A stretch of 64,000 bases of DNA from assembly GCA_040954595.2 (NCBI GenBank), contig CM082590.2:6510001-6574000 (forward strand), read 5' to 3'. Each line of letters starts with the position of its first letter. Position 1 is the stretch's first letter. Positions 12,101 to 24,556 of this stretch are shown piece after piece. Origin of the DNA: Balanoglossus misakiensis (Eukaryota; Hemichordata). The translations under genes were made by a program, and so were the position numbers. A model generated the notes under the pieces. It was given only the letters and a program-made list of their open reading frames with translations. It had not been told where the DNA came from and searched no databases.

Positions 12101-13317
12101 AGCTGTGTGACTTCCATTGTTCTAAGACAATGTAGCAAGTGTTGCATAGGGTTATCGATTTTTTTTTATCGCTCTGTTCTGGTGTAGCGTAGCTTGTACG
12201 TGCACTGTGTTACTATGGAACCGTTCATTGACAGTGACGTTCGTTCGCGTTTCCCCGCATAGTAAAACAAACGGAATGAATTGAATAATCGGCGGAGGGC
12301 GGTGCAGTGACGGGTGGCGGAATTAAGGCCGACGATTGTTTTATGTGCATGTGCGTAATTTCGTGTGTACAAACATTACGTGCAATCCAAATGTTCTGCA
12401 AATTTTGCATTTGACGCATTCAAATAGTGGACTGCCTTCACTTCCTACCATATTTCATGCGCACCGTATAGGTGGACTTTAGTTTTGTTCATTCTTTTCA
12501 CCCAATTTGCTGTCTCTTCCCGATCTCTGACACGGACTATTAGGCCTACGCCCAATCCAAATGCTCTGCAAATTTTTCGTTTAACGCATTCAAATCATGC
12601 AAATAGTGGACTGCCTTCGCTTCCTTCTATATTTCATGCACACTGTATAACCTGTCACATTTTATCAGTATACACAGTAATAGAAAAAGAAGGAAAGTAA
12701 GGATCTTTTCCTTTCCTTGAATTGTACCGCGATGTTTATTATCGACCCTTCGATTTTGAGAAAAAAAATGTTCTGTTTTGACTTTAGTATTTGGGTTAAA
12801 TAAAGATTGTTAATACTCCAAAATGTTTAATGCTGTTGTATTGCTAGGTCAATGCCCTACACTAGCCTTGCTGGTCTCAAGAAATGCGACTTTTTCCTGA
12901 TTCTCAGACTGGGACACCCTGTAGCAATAGAACCCGACGTATTTACATAATAGGGGGGGGAGTTGTCACGTGAGCAGGTTGCATGTATCCCGGCAACACC
13001 CGCGGCATTCTGGGGAGATTAGGACTTGCCGTTGAAGTGTGAGCATATCGCTCCTGGCTGTGGTGATCTGAATTCGTGCTTTACCCCTGTCTTTCTTCTA
13101 TTTTCGTTCAAATCTTTCCCCACGTTTGTGGGAACACTTTCTCTGTAACCTCTGAAAGGTAGAATGGTTGACTGTTTGTTCTTTTGAGGGTTTTCTTGGT
13201 CTTTGTGTGAGCGTAATGCTTGGGTCGCGCGGTCGGTCGCGAGGTCACCCGTCGAACACTGCGTTTACAAGCACGTCTCTTTACGCACGTTCTTCATTGC
13301 GCATGGCATATCGAACT

Positions 13318-14165
13318 TGTATAAACGGACTGGTCTGACCACAGGGAACTTAGTAATTTTGTTATTGTTGTTGTTGTTGTTGTTAAGATTGGTAATAAAA
13401 TTTAAAAAAAAATCAATGTGTCATTTCTTGATATGTTTGTCGATGTTGTAGATAACTGTAAAAAAAAACCAACCATAATCGTGGAAAACACGACCTAGGT
13501 CGCCGAATGTCACTACCGTCTTACATACAGGCAAGGGTGGAATCCACATGCCCTGGATCTAGGCTCATGGGCCACCTTCAAGGCCCTGAAAAATCACCCC
13601 ATTCACCAGCGAGCGATTAAATTATGCCACCATAGGCATTGAAATTTATCTCACTGACCTAATTTGGGCTTCACTTCATCTATCGACCTGCAAACGAGTG
13701 GAAAAACGGCGATTTCCAAGTAGTACCCAGTCAAATTCAATCACATTTGAATCACGCGCCCGATGGTGATGGCTCCATTTTCTCTGCCTATTTAAATTGA
13801 CCAATCGGGCGCCCTGTTTGTTTATTGCTCAACTCGTACGAGTACGTGTAACTGCGTTCAAAATAACGCGAAAAAAAGGAGGCGAAACCTTAAGAGTCAT
13901 ACAGATAAATGGATACTTCCCAACTCTTTGTCATAAAATCTACCATTTTACGTCTTGAATACAGTGCAGTCGATAGTCAGAACGTACACTTCCGGGTGTT
14001 GCTTTACAGGTCCCTCGGGTCACGCCCATGCCCGAGGCCTTACGGCCATCGCACCACGAAACGCCGAATCGGGCCTTAGGCCCACAAAAGATACGGGCCT
14101 TACGGCCCTCGCACGAAACGCCGAATCGATACACATTAGGCGCGAGGGACTGTCGACAGTCTATG
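13318..14165. repeat. Foreign insertion within the fourth array unit
   Basis: Unit homology stops near 13318 and resumes near 14166 (CTATGGAACCGTTCATTGAC). The inserted 0.85 kb holds a (TTG)n run, poly-A and a GC-rich stretch at 14030-14150 with repeated GGGCCTTACGGCC and ACGAAACGCCGAATCG motifs. No gene recognised. Confidence 0.6.
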
Positions 14166-16087
14166 TTACTATGGAACCGTTCATTGACAGTGACGTTCGT
14201 TCGCGTTTCCCCGCATAGTAAAACAAACGGAATGAATTGAATAATCGGCAGAGGGCGGTGCAGTGACGGGTGGCGGAATTAAGGCCGACGATTGTTTTAT
14301 GCGCATGTGCGTAATTTCGCGTGTACAAACATTACGTCCAATCCAAATGTTCTGCAAATTTTGCATTTGACGCATTCAAATAGTGGACTGCCTTCACTTC
14401 CTACCACATTTCATGCGCACCGTATAGGTGGACTTTAGTTTTGTTCATTCTTTTCACCCAATTTGCTGTCTCTTCCCGATCTCCGACACGGACTATTAGG
14501 CCTACGTCCAATCCAAATGCTCTGCAAATTTTTCGTTTGACGCATTCAAATAGTGGATTGCTTTCGCTTCCTTCTATATTTCATGCACACTGTATAACCT
14601 GTCACCTTTTCTCAGTATACACAGTAATAGAAAAAGAAGGAAAGTAAGGATCTTTTCCTTTCCTTGAATTGTACCGCGATGTAAATTATCGACCCCTCAA
14701 TTTAGAGGAAAAAAATGTTCTGTTTTGACTTTAGTATTTGGGTTAAATAAAGATTGTTAATACTCCAAAATGTTTAATGCTGCGGTGGGAATAGGTCAAT
14801 GTCCTACACTAGCCTTGCTGGTCTCAAGAAATGCAACTTTTTCCTGATTCTCAGACTGGGACACCCTGTAGCAATAGAACCCGACGTATTTACATAATGG
14901 GGGAAGTTGTCACGTGAGCAGGTTGCATGTATCCCGGCAACACCCGCGACATTCTGGGGAGATTAGGACTTGCCGTTGAAGTGTGAGCTTATCGCTCCTG
15001 GTTGTGGTGATCTGAATTCGTGTTTCATCCGTGTCTGTCTTCTATTTTCTTTCAAATCTTTCCCCACGTTTGTGGGAACACTTTCTCTGTAACCTCTGAA
15101 AGGCAGAATGGTTGACTGTTTGTTTTTTGTGAGGGTTTTCTTGGTCTTTGTGTGAGCGTAATGCTTGGGTCGCGCGGTCGGTCGGTCGCGAGGTCAGCGG
15201 TCGTACACTGTGTTTACAAGCACGTCTCTTTACGCACGTTCTTCCTTGCGCATGGCAAATCCATCCAGGACTCGTAACGGGAACTGGCACACGCCATCAA
15301 CTTGATAGGTGCTTGACTTTGGCAGTTTTCCGTCACCGTTGAGTTGGCTTTCCGTTCCAAGCTTCGTCTTTTACTTAGGCTCGGTCATTTTTCGGCCCCA
15401 GTTCGATATAATTTCAGTTAGACAGTGATTTGCGTTTCTTGTTCAGTCCACGTTTTACAGCTGTGTGACTTCCATTGTTCTAAGACAATGTAGCAAGTGT
15501 TGCATAGGGTTATCGATTTTTTATAGCTCTGTTCTGGTGTAGCGTAGCTTGTACAGGGTAAGCCTAATTCACGATTCACGTCACGGGAACTGGCTCACGC
15601 CATCAACTTGATCAATGCTTGACCTTGCCATTTTTTCGTCACTGTTGAAATCAAATGAAATCAAATGTGTGGTAAATTAAATCACAAATTATACCTAAAC
15701 TGGAATTATTCTGTAGATACTTAGAGGTTATAAATGGATATAAGTCCTCTCAGGTGAAAATTAGCAATACTATAGGGGCCTGTGGATTTGACTTACTGAT
15801 TGTATTGATGGATTCGGTCAGTCTCTGAGCAGGCACTTGCTTCATTTGTGAAGTGATGTCATTCATGTCAAAGGTCAAAACGTCGTGTAAACGCATCAGC
15901 TTTCGATCTTCGAAGAGTTTTTCGTATTTTTCCAGCTTAGCTTCCAGGATAAAATCCCCAATTGATTGGAATTCGAACGCAACACAGGATTTTATGGTGT
16001 GGAAGATATCTATTGACGTCCTCCTAATTTCACTGCAAACAGAATATATACAGTAAAAAGCGACCATTGCACACTGACCATCGTGTG

Positions 16088-16445
16088 TAAACTGCTTTTT
16101 GAAGCCCCTACAGCTGCCAAATTTCACACTTTTTCCCCGCAGTAATATACTTCAAATATATTCCCTATCCTCTAAAATCCTCACCATTGAGCCATATTAC
16201 TTGCATTTGCATCAGTTTGTCATCTTTTGGCGACGCATACCACGATAGCTGCGTACTGTTTGTATGGAGGCTGATTAAATCGGTGCAGCACTGTTTTAAT
16301 ATAAGCGTGTTCATATTGCAACATGCAGTCACAATCGGGCGTCAATAAGGTGTTCATGTATAACTATCGGTAAGCCTATTTAGATGGACCAATTAAAGTT
16401 TGAAAATAATGCAAAAAGTGGCAGCTCTCAGAGGCTTTAAAGCTG
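16088..16445. repeat. TTAA-type MITE copy in intron 1 of B'
   Basis: This is the inverted counterpart of 3672-3998 and keeps one better terminus (AGCTCTCAGAGGCTTTAA). Its presence in both arms shows it inserted before the duplication. Confidence 0.7.
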
Positions 16446-16999
16446 TTTATATGCGTAGTCGTCATGTCATGAAAAATCTGCTCGTGACCTAGTCACGTGA
16501 AGAAGCAAAAACGTTCAGTGTGATGACATCGCGATGAAATATGTGCAGTTGAACGTTTATATGCTCGATGCATAAACCACTGAGAACAGACTTTGCCAAT
16601 AGTTCTCATTTGAGAGCGCCCTCAATCAGACATCATATGTTCCCTTGTTACGTACATGTATAACGTTGTTCAGAGACAATTTATTAAAAGGTCAGTAACG
16701 TTATCGAGTGTTGTCTATGTATTTACTCGCCCATCACAGATATTATTTTGTCTACCAGTATAAGAACAAACATCAGCCCCTTTATCTTAACACGGCTAAT
16801 GTGAATGAGATTGATTGACTCACACGCTCGGATGTGGCTAGCCCGGTGGGCATAAATTGTGAACAAGTTGAAGACTGTGTGTCCGTAACCTCTCTCCCAC
16901 CCCCTCCCAGCCCTCGTGGGTCGTAGTTACTGGAAGTCAGCAAAATGTCCAATGACCTGCACTAAATTCAGCTGTTCGTGTGCAACGACCTGTCTGACG

Positions 17000-17579
17000 C
17001 ACAGGCGCGTGTATAGATGCTATTTCAGTTTTTTTTATGAATAAAATAGCTTAGACGATCCCCCGAATTTGCGTCAAACGAGCGCTCTCGCTATGTTCGG
17101 GCCTAGGCCTATACCCCACTGACACATAAAGAGATTAAAGGTAGGAAAGCTCTCGCTGGTCACATTTCTGAAATCGACGAAAGAAAGTGGTTGCTGGCAA
17201 TTCCAGAGTCTCACACTTCACAACAGCATGCACAATACTCACAAAAATCGATCGACGCCCTCCTTTAATCTAACTCGCCCAATCGACCCCTAAAAATGCG
17301 GAAAAAGTCGCTATCTCCCAGTCCACATAAACTCCTTGTCCACCTCCATTTTGAAAGGACGTTCACTTAGGTTCTGCCTGATAGGATGCGCACTTTATTT
17401 GGTCGATTTCAGAAATGTGACCAGCGAGAGCCTTCCTACCTTTAATTTCTGTATGTGTCAGTGGGGTATAGGCCTAGGCCCGAACATAGCGAGAGCGCTC
17501 GTTTGACGCAAATTCGGGGGATCGTCTAAGCTATTTTATTCATAAAAAAACTGAAATAGCATCTATACACGCGCCTGTG
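17000..17579. mobile_element. 580-bp TIR element with 8-bp TSD, inserted in exon 1 of B'
   Basis: The ends CACAGGCGCGTGTATAG and its inverse open and close the element, and the terminal inverted repeats extend about 180 bp with few mismatches. The 8-bp sequence GTCTGACG is duplicated at 16992-16999 and 17580-17587. Gene B has a single copy of that site at the same place in exon 1. There is no coding capacity. An 8-bp duplication with CA...TG ends fits a hAT-like or P-like non-autonomous element; the superfamily is an inference. Confidence 0.92.
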
Positions 17580-17748
17580 GTCTGACGTTGAGCCGGACAT
17601 CCCAACTGGATTGGCTGAACTCATTCATATCGAAGGCGTCGATTAGTGCATTGTGGGCTTCTGGCCACTTTGTATTCTTTTTGGCGGTGGCTTGCTGCAG
17701 AGCTGTCGCCTGTGTGTTCACTTTCTCCGTTGCCTCGAGAGCCGCCAT

Positions 17749-18231
17749 TTTGTAGGACTGATATTGTTCACGCGTGTCTGGCAGTCTAGCTTCGGAGAAC
17801 TGACGTCACCTATTTATACTACTGGGTTTTTCCAGCAACTGTAGGTGGGCGGGCGTAAGATTACTCATTCTGCATATCAAAAGATATTCATGGTATATCA
17901 CCTAGACTATTTATAGACCGGGTATTTCCACCAAATGCGTGCAGTCATACCGATTACCCATTGTTTGTCACTTTAGATATTCATGTGTATTTGAATATTA
18001 GGGAAATCCCCCTATTAAGCTCTGGGGAGGTACATCACTAGACAAATCTTTACGGTGCAATGTCTCAAGAAGGTATAGAGAAAGTAACCGAGCATTAGAC
18101 ATCACTGCCGCACCCCCTGTACAAAGCGGCCTGTATAAGTGCATCACCAAGGTGCAGGGTAACATAAAACCATTTTGACTAGAAAAGCACCACCGTTTGT
18201 AGTTTGCCATCCCCCAAAACACAGATTCAAT
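17749..18231. promoter_or_regulatory. Shared promoter region between B' and A
   Basis: This 483-bp interval is the inverted copy of 2433-2933. It contains TGACGTCA (17801-17808), a TATA-like sequence on the minus strand (17810-17820) about 65 bp before the B' start, and TATTTATAG near 17908 on the plus strand for gene A. Confidence 0.6.
18001..18010. promoter_or_regulatory. Kappa-B (Rel/NF-kB) consensus site
   Basis: GGGAAATCCC is a perfect palindromic-type kappa-B match, 222 bp upstream of the gene A start. It is the positional equivalent of the site at 2649-2659. Confidence 0.55.
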
Positions 18232-21200
18232 ATGGCTATGAGCAAAAACGTGAACGAGTGCTTTTCATTCGTCACTGGCTATCTGAAACCCCTCGACGCT
18301 CAGCCGTTAAAAACATACATCGGTGGATTCGGCCAATTGCTGTCAGAAACCGGTCAGGCGTTGAAGAGCCTTGCTAGAACCAACAACGCCATCTACTCAA
18401 AATTAAAAGATGTCATATTTTATGTTCGGCAGGTACTGGTTGACATTTTGGACAAATGCAGGGAGTTAAGGTAAGGCAGCGAACAAACACATAAAAGAAA
18501 AAAATGAAAACAAAATGGTTAGGTGGGTCAGAGCATTTGTGAAAAAATATTCCCCCCCCCAGTGTCATACAAACTTTTCAGGTTCTTTCAGAGTCCCCTA
18601 AGCACAGTCAGAACTTTTCAAGTCCCTCCCAGTACACAAGCAGCACGTGGTGGAATTTTTATGCATTGATTTAATATTTATAAATTGAAATTGCATAACT
18701 CATATTTTTTATATTATTTTTTGTGTTTTTATATTATTCAAATTCATTTTGGTCTTTGCATTAATCAATTTCTTGGTCCCCTTTCAGAAAAAAATGTTAA
18801 AAATTTCAGCTACTACTGTGGTGTTAACACATGACCTACCTTTAATATCCCTGACCCCTCCGTACCCATTTTTTGCAAAATGCCCAAAGAGCAATATAAT
18901 GAACATCAGTAATAATGTAATTTGTATGAATTGACATTGAAGATGTCATTTTCAATATCAAAATTGGTAAACCGATGCATTGTTTTTGACATAGAAATTT
19001 GCGTGGAATTATTTGCTATATTTTCTTATTTTACTTTTTATCCCTTTAATATTTAGGTCTTATCGAAACGTTGCTGTTGACGCATTCTGTTGCGTGAAGA
19101 GTGAATTTGAATTCAGCAATATGTCAATCGAGGACTTTTTGAAAGAAAACAAACTGGAAAAGTATGCGGATATATTCGATGAGGAAGGCATCATATACGC
19201 CAGGGAGCTTTTTGATGTTGATATAAATGGCTTTCAAAAGGACATGGAACCCATCCCTTTCAATCGACTCAAAGAAAAACTAAGAAAAGTTGGTAAGTGC
19301 TAATCATTCATTAAGTCAAATAAAACAATATGTGCTGTTCCGATTACATCTTTGCCCGGATATTTTTCTAAGGCATTTCCCCAGACCCTCTTTCTGGAAT
19401 GCCTAATGGAAGAAGCAGAGGGCTCTGGGTAACCGAGACTAGTGGTGTTTGTCACCGAGGCAGGGTACCAGCCAACCATTCTCCGCACAGAGATGGTAGC
19501 TAACCCACCTGGTCACCGAGGCAGGGTACCAGCCAACCATTCTCCGCACAGAGATGGTAGCTAACCTACCTGGTCACCGAGGCAGGGTACCAGCCAACCA
19601 TTCTCCGCACAGAGATTGTAGCTAACCCACCTGGTCACCGAGGCAGGGTATCAGCCAACCATTCTCCGCACAGAGATGGTAGCTAACCTACCTGGTCACC
19701 GAGGCAGGGTACCAGCCAACCATTCTCCGTACAGAGATTGTAGCTAACCCACCTGGTCACCGAGGCAGGGTACCAGCCAACCATTCTCCGTACAGAGATT
19801 GTAGCTAACCCACCTGGTCACCGAGGCAGGGTAACAACCAACCATTCTCCGTACAGAGATTGTAGCTAACCCACCTGGTCACCGAGGCAGGGTACCAGCC
19901 AACCATTCTCCGTACAGAGATTGTAGCTAACCCACCTGGTCACCGAGGCAGGGTACCAGCCAACCATTCTCCGTACAGAGATTGTAGCTAACCCACCTGG
20001 TCACCGAGGCAGGGTACCAGCCAACCATTCTCCGTACAGAGATTGTAGCTAACCCACCTGGTCACCGAGGCAGGGTACCAGCCAACCATTCTCCGTACAG
20101 AGATTGTAGCTAACCTACCTGGTCACCGAGGCAGGGTACCAGCCAACCATTCTCCATACATATATTGTATCTAACCTGCATGGCTAGGAGGACTGGCTGC
20201 CAGTCAGACCCTCTAGCTAGGTTAGAATTACCCGAGCTACAAATTTGGTGCATTATTATTTGAGATTCCAATCTTATTATTTTGCATATGTGTTTATATT
20301 CACATAATTATGTTTTCGCTGTAGTTTTTGTGTTGCTGATAATCTGGGTAATATTTTTATTTTAAATCAGAAAGCGTCAGAACATTTCTGAGAGAGGAAA
20401 TGGAATCCAAGATGGAGAGAGCAAGCGACAAATGTAACAAAACGTCCAAGAGTGTAAACGATAAGTTGACAAAAGCACTGGATAACCTCGCCTCAGTCGC
20501 CAAAGATTTGATGAAATCCGTAGACAATGAGACGTTTAAAGCTACGATCTGGATGTGCGTGTGGTGGGCGTTGGCATTGGTCATAGCATTAATTGCAATT
20601 TTAGCGAGCGGTGGACTAGCAGTGGTAGGAGTTGGTGCAGTTGCCCTCGGTGCAGTGGGAGGTGCGATTAAAGTCTACGGTATGATAAACTTATTTTATA
20701 TTTACGCTGAATCTAGAAAAAAAATGTTGCTTACATAATACAATATACTTGTTCGTTTGTTGATAAATTACCCATGATTTTACACACGTGCTATTGGTGA
20801 AAAGAAATTATTAGGGGTTATTACCAGTCTGGTCCCCTGCCCCATTCTCATCGCTGGCTGCGCTACGCTGAAGGGAAAGGGGTCAGGTACGGGCCGTTAT
20901 CTTGGCCTAAAACCTGGCCAGCATATTATAATGAACCAAAGACCACGTGATCATAAACAAGATGGATGCCTCCAATGTCTGTACACCAATGAGAGCCATG
21001 TTTACAAAAGCCCATGCCTGACCCTTTCCCTTTAGCGTAGTGCAACCAGTGGTGGGAATGGGGCAGGGGACCAGACTGGGATTATTACATGAAGGTTGAC
21101 CGATATCGCGTTCTATTTGAGTGATGCGGCCATATTTTGACGAGTTGCGGCAGCCACCATTCAAACTTTGTTCACATCGCTTACTGCAGCCATGTTTACG

Positions 21201-21645
21201 GGATTCTACAGCTGGATGCGTAGACTTCCATTCATTCCCACTTCATGGCTGCAATTTTGTGTCAGAATTTCAATTAGTGTGAACTATTTTTTATCGTTCA
21301 CCGCATATAACAAATGTGGAGCCAATTTGATAGGAGACTTGCTCCATTTCATGTCTTTTCATTTGAATAACAGATTTGGCACAACTACAAACTCTGAAGG
21401 AAAATGTCGACAGACAAACGTCCACCGAGCAAGAAAACCTGCAGAAGACCTTCCTCGGTTGGAATATGTTAATTACCACGTTGAATCAACTGTTGAACCA
21501 GACGCGCGAAGCTGGTGCAAAAGTGACAAAGCTTCAATGCTACGATATGAAGTCTCATCTAGAAGAAACGGACAAGTTTCTGAAGACTTTCGATGAAGAA
21601 ATTACGAAATTTGAAGATGATATTGAAAAGGTGGTTAGGTCCTAA
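18232..21645 (+). CDS. Gene A: SAM-like protein with hydrophobic hairpin, four exons, 351 aa
   Basis: Exons are 18232-18470, 19057-19292 (236 nt), 20371-20679 and 21374-21645 (stop TAA); introns are GT-AG, phases 2, 1, 1; the sum is 1056 nt. Residues 1-80 are a helical segment. Residues about 102-158 are SAM-like (IEDFLKENKLEKY, then LFDVDINGF, then a basic closing helix). Residues about 160-215 are a charged helix. Residues about 216-258 are strongly hydrophobic, with a Gly-rich turn near 239 that suggests a membrane hairpin. Residues 262-351 are a charged, coiled-coil-like helix. There is no signal peptide. Long helices around one hydrophobic hairpin recall alpha-helical pore-forming proteins of the ClyA/HBL type or ApoL-like proteins. 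That is a fold analogy, not a homology call. The kappa-B site upstream suggests immune induction. AATAAA at 21877-21882 is a possible poly(A) signal. Confidence 0.87.
19451..20180. repeat. 61-bp satellite in intron 2 of gene A, about 12 copies
   Basis: Reverse-complement copies of the satellite at 1-1140, with more variants (CGCACAGAGATGG, CTACCTGG, one AACAACC). The intact splice sites at 19293 and 20370 flank it, so it is spliced out. Confidence 0.96.
20824..21080. repeat. MITE in intron 3 of gene A
   Basis: About 257 bp with imperfect inverted repeats of about 65 bp. The left end is CCAGTCTGGTCCCCTGCCCC and the right end is its inverse, GGGGCAGGGGACCAGACTGG. Both flanks are rich in TTATTA, so the target duplication is unclear. 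Confidence 0.85.
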
Positions 21646-23130
21646 ATTCCAACTAAAACTATTACATCCACCGCTTCTAAGTATACAATACCACAATGAT
21701 TGGAAAAAAAATTATTCTGTGCTTTTGGAATATATTTGAATTACTTCAGCATGAAACCTTCATAAAAGAATCCGTCTGTTAAAAGGCATCTGATCTGCAG
21801 CATGTACCTGTTACAATGTACATCAATGAAAACAATATTTTCACAATTTCTGATCTTCACGCATCAAAAGTAGTAAAATAAAAGTAGCCGTGCCTGATTG
21901 ACCTGTTAGAAGATTATTAGCCAATTAAACATAGGCATTGTAATTTAACTTCAACAGTTGAAACAAAACGAAAGTCATGCAATTTCCCTTCTCACTTTTA
22001 AACAAATATTGTTTTCTCTGAAACTGCTTGTTGGATTGCTTTGAAATTTGGTGGGAATATTCCTAGGGGGAACTCAAGTTTTGTGTCTGATTGCTTTGGA
22101 ATTTGGAATACAAGTGCATAACACATACATATGCAACTTTTATCAAATTCTGGTATCAGAAATTTTCAATATTTAGCAAGTGTTTTTGTAAATGTCTTTG
22201 TTTTTGGTTAGCGAATTCTCCCAAACAAAATGTCCAATTTTAATACGCCAGCTGTTACAGAGACCACCAGCTATTCTTACTACCAGTGGTAGGTCAGTGA
22301 GCGTCTCTATTTGTCAGACAGATAGAGATGTCCCTGGGCTGATTGAAAGAAGGTGCTTGTAATATTTGTTTGTTAAGACAATTTTTCTAGCAATGCTTCT
22401 AAGATTGCCATGACACATGACACTATATGAGACCTGTTCCTATAGTTAATTTCTTTACATTTCCATATTTTTATGAAGGTTTAGTCATATGGGCCTGCTA
22501 GTTTGACCTGTGATTATTATTCTGGTGTATACCTATTTCCGTGTAATCCCCAAATGGGACCACAGTGTCCTTGACGCTATGTTTATATACAACGAACGCA
22601 AGAGAAAGTCATTTTCTTATGCTTTACTTCCAGTTACTGTCTACTTTCATGGGGGGGGGGGGACGAAAACAATTTTCGTTTCATGCAAATTCCTCTACAT
22701 AGACACAAGACCATACTGTAAGTAGACGTTAAGCGTTTTCTACTTGTGTAGTTCAATCAGTCATATAAACAGAATGAATGAAACTGAATGCTCCCTTGTT
22801 AATTGTGATAACATTTACATGTATTTGATAAAATTGTGTGTTTTTTATTTTTGATAAACTATAGATTTGCAATCGGTTTTACAAAGCAGGGCCCACCCAA
22901 TGTAATCAAATAAAATAAAAGTGTGAAAGTATCACTGTGTTAGCTGCTTTTTCACGTTTCTTTGTCGGGTTTGAAACTAGACCATTCGATTTTGACCCTG
23001 GAATGTCACAACGAGGACATAGAATCCCAGTTGAAGAAAGGGGCGATGAATGCCGTAGCTATTTCTTGACTCCACGTTCTCCCACCAGGAGAATATCCAG
23101 CTTATTTCAGCCCGTACCTTTAATATTTGA

Positions 23131-23386
23131 GTAAACCCGAAACCAAAATTGTATGAGTCATACAAATTCCCCTCTCGCCTTCTACATGTATATAGCCCAG
23201 AAGTCAAGCATTGTGTTCAGTAATACAACTGGAATGACTGAAACAGAAAGTTCTTTTCATATGCTTAAGTTCCAGTTAGGGAGAAAAAGACAGCTTCATT
23301 GAATAGACCCGAAACCGAAATTGTATGAGTCATACAAATTCCCCTCTCGCCTTCTACATGTATATAGCCCAGAAGTCAAGCATCCT
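23131..23386. repeat. Dispersed repeat, two copies (third at 26312-26379)
   Basis: A segment of about 85 bp beginning near GAATAGACCCGAAACCGAAA and running through ATTGTATGAGTCATACAAATTCC and GCCCAGAAGTCAAGCAT occurs at 23131-23216 and 23298-23383. A diverged copy is at 26312-26379. Confidence 0.75.
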
Positions 23387-23446
23387 TGTACAGTCCAAAC
23401 AGTTATAGAACTGGAACGAAGGAAACAGAAAATTCTTTTCATGTGC

Positions 23447-23652
23447 TTAAAGCCTCTAGTGCTGCCACTGTTTGCAATGCATTATTTTCAAGATTTTATT
23501 TTCCAACTTAAAATTAGTCCATCTGAATAAGCTTACTGATAGGTATACATGAATACCTTATCGTTTCCCGATTGTGACTACATGTTGCAATTTGAAGATT
23601 GCGGGTGTATGTGGAAAAAAATATGTGAAATTTGGCAGCTATAGGGGCTTAA
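23447..23652. repeat. TTAA-type MITE, internally deleted copy
   Basis: Has the same ends as the intron 1 elements of B and B' (AAAGCCTCTAGTGCTGCC; ATTTGGCAGCTATAGGGGCTT), but about 120 bp of the interior is missing. Confidence 0.7.
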
Positions 23653-23971
23653 GTCCCAGTAAATAAGATGGCAACCCAGATGTTGTGTATGGTAATCACA
23701 TTCCATATTCTAACATGTAGAATGTTGAGAAAATAGTGTAACAATGTTGTCATACAGCCGTGTATCCACTGAACAGTCCAACGTCTTTGTTCACGAAGGC
23801 CTTCGCTATTTCTATGGGTATCACGTGGTTGGGGGATTTCCCCATGACTAATACTTTTGAATACCAAGCATTACTTGACCCGTACCGGCTCTTTCAGGCC
23901 ACTTTGAGACATCTACTAAGAAATCGTCTTGTTTGAGATTGAAGGACCCCCGGCTACTCTGTCGTACTCAT

Positions 23972-24556
23972 AAAGGGACAAAGTCTCACTCGCTGCCCCT
24001 TTTCCATCAATAATGTTTGATGCAAGACACGTTATGTTATTCTACAAGTGGATATATAGTGAATCAACCTTCAACCACAAACAACTTCCATCCCACTTGT
24101 AGACATGAGAGTGAAAAACTCGCCAAAATGAATAAACGGTACAAATTGATTATTCATTTGGCGAGATTTTCACTATTGTGTCTACAAGTTGAATGGAAGT
24201 TGTGTGTTGTCGAACGTTGATTCACTATATATCCACATGTAGAATAACATAAACGGTGTCTTGTATTAAACGTAATTAATAGAAAAAGGGGCAGCGAGAG
24301 AGAGACTTTGTCCTGGGAGGTGTGTGTGGTTGAACGTTGATTCACTATATATCCACATGTAGAATAACATAAACAGTGTCTTGTATCAAACATAATTAAT
24401 GGAAAAAGGGCAGCGAGAGAGAGACTTTATCCTGGGAGGTGTGTGTGGTCGAACGTTGATTCACTATATATCCACATGTAGAATAACATAAACGGTGTCT
24501 TGTATTAAACGTAATTAATGGAAAAAGGGCAGCGAGAGAGAGACTTTGTCTCTTTA
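23972..24556. repeat. Fold-back MITE with threefold tandem duplication of its right half
   Basis: Starts with GGGACAAAGTCTCACTCGCT and is homologous to 4575-4925. The right half, containing GAACGTTGATTCACTATATA, is repeated at about 24215, 24334 and 24451 (period about 118 bp). Each copy ends in GCAGCGAGAGAGAGACTTT. Confidence 0.8.

Larger units (their letters stand above)
7028..15652. repeat. Complex array of five related repeat units
   Basis: Landmarks recur in the same order. CAATGCCCTACACTAGCC occurs at about 7131, 10322, 11451, 12849 and 14797 (with one base changed). GTCGCGCGGTCGGTCGCGAG-type sequence occurs at about 9307, 10703, 11817, 13227 and 15172. GTTAGACAGTGATTTG or a variant occurs at about 9552, 10957, 12059 and 15417. 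Approximate units are 7028-9987 (with a 1796-bp insertion), 9988-11396, 11397-12748, 12749-14689 (with a foreign insertion) and 14690-15580. Only short open frames occur, duplicated along with the DNA and not conserved in frame, so I call no genes. The array separates the two arms of the inverted duplication. Confidence 0.8.
15797..17748 (-). pseudogene. Gene B': truncated and transposon-interrupted copy of gene B
   Basis: Exon 1 begins at the ATG at 17748 and should end at 16931. It is split by an inserted element at 17000-17579 that destroys the frame. Exon 2 (16032-15797, 236 nt, TGCAG acceptor, GTAAGT donor) is intact and encodes the SAM-like segment with few changes from B. The exon 1 donor has drifted from GTAAGT to GTAACT. 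Homology to B stops inside intron 2 at about 15653, where the repeat array begins, so exons 3 and 4 are absent. Three separate defects (insertion, weakened donor, missing 3' half) make it a pseudogene. It stands head to head with gene A, mirroring A'/B. Confidence 0.88.
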
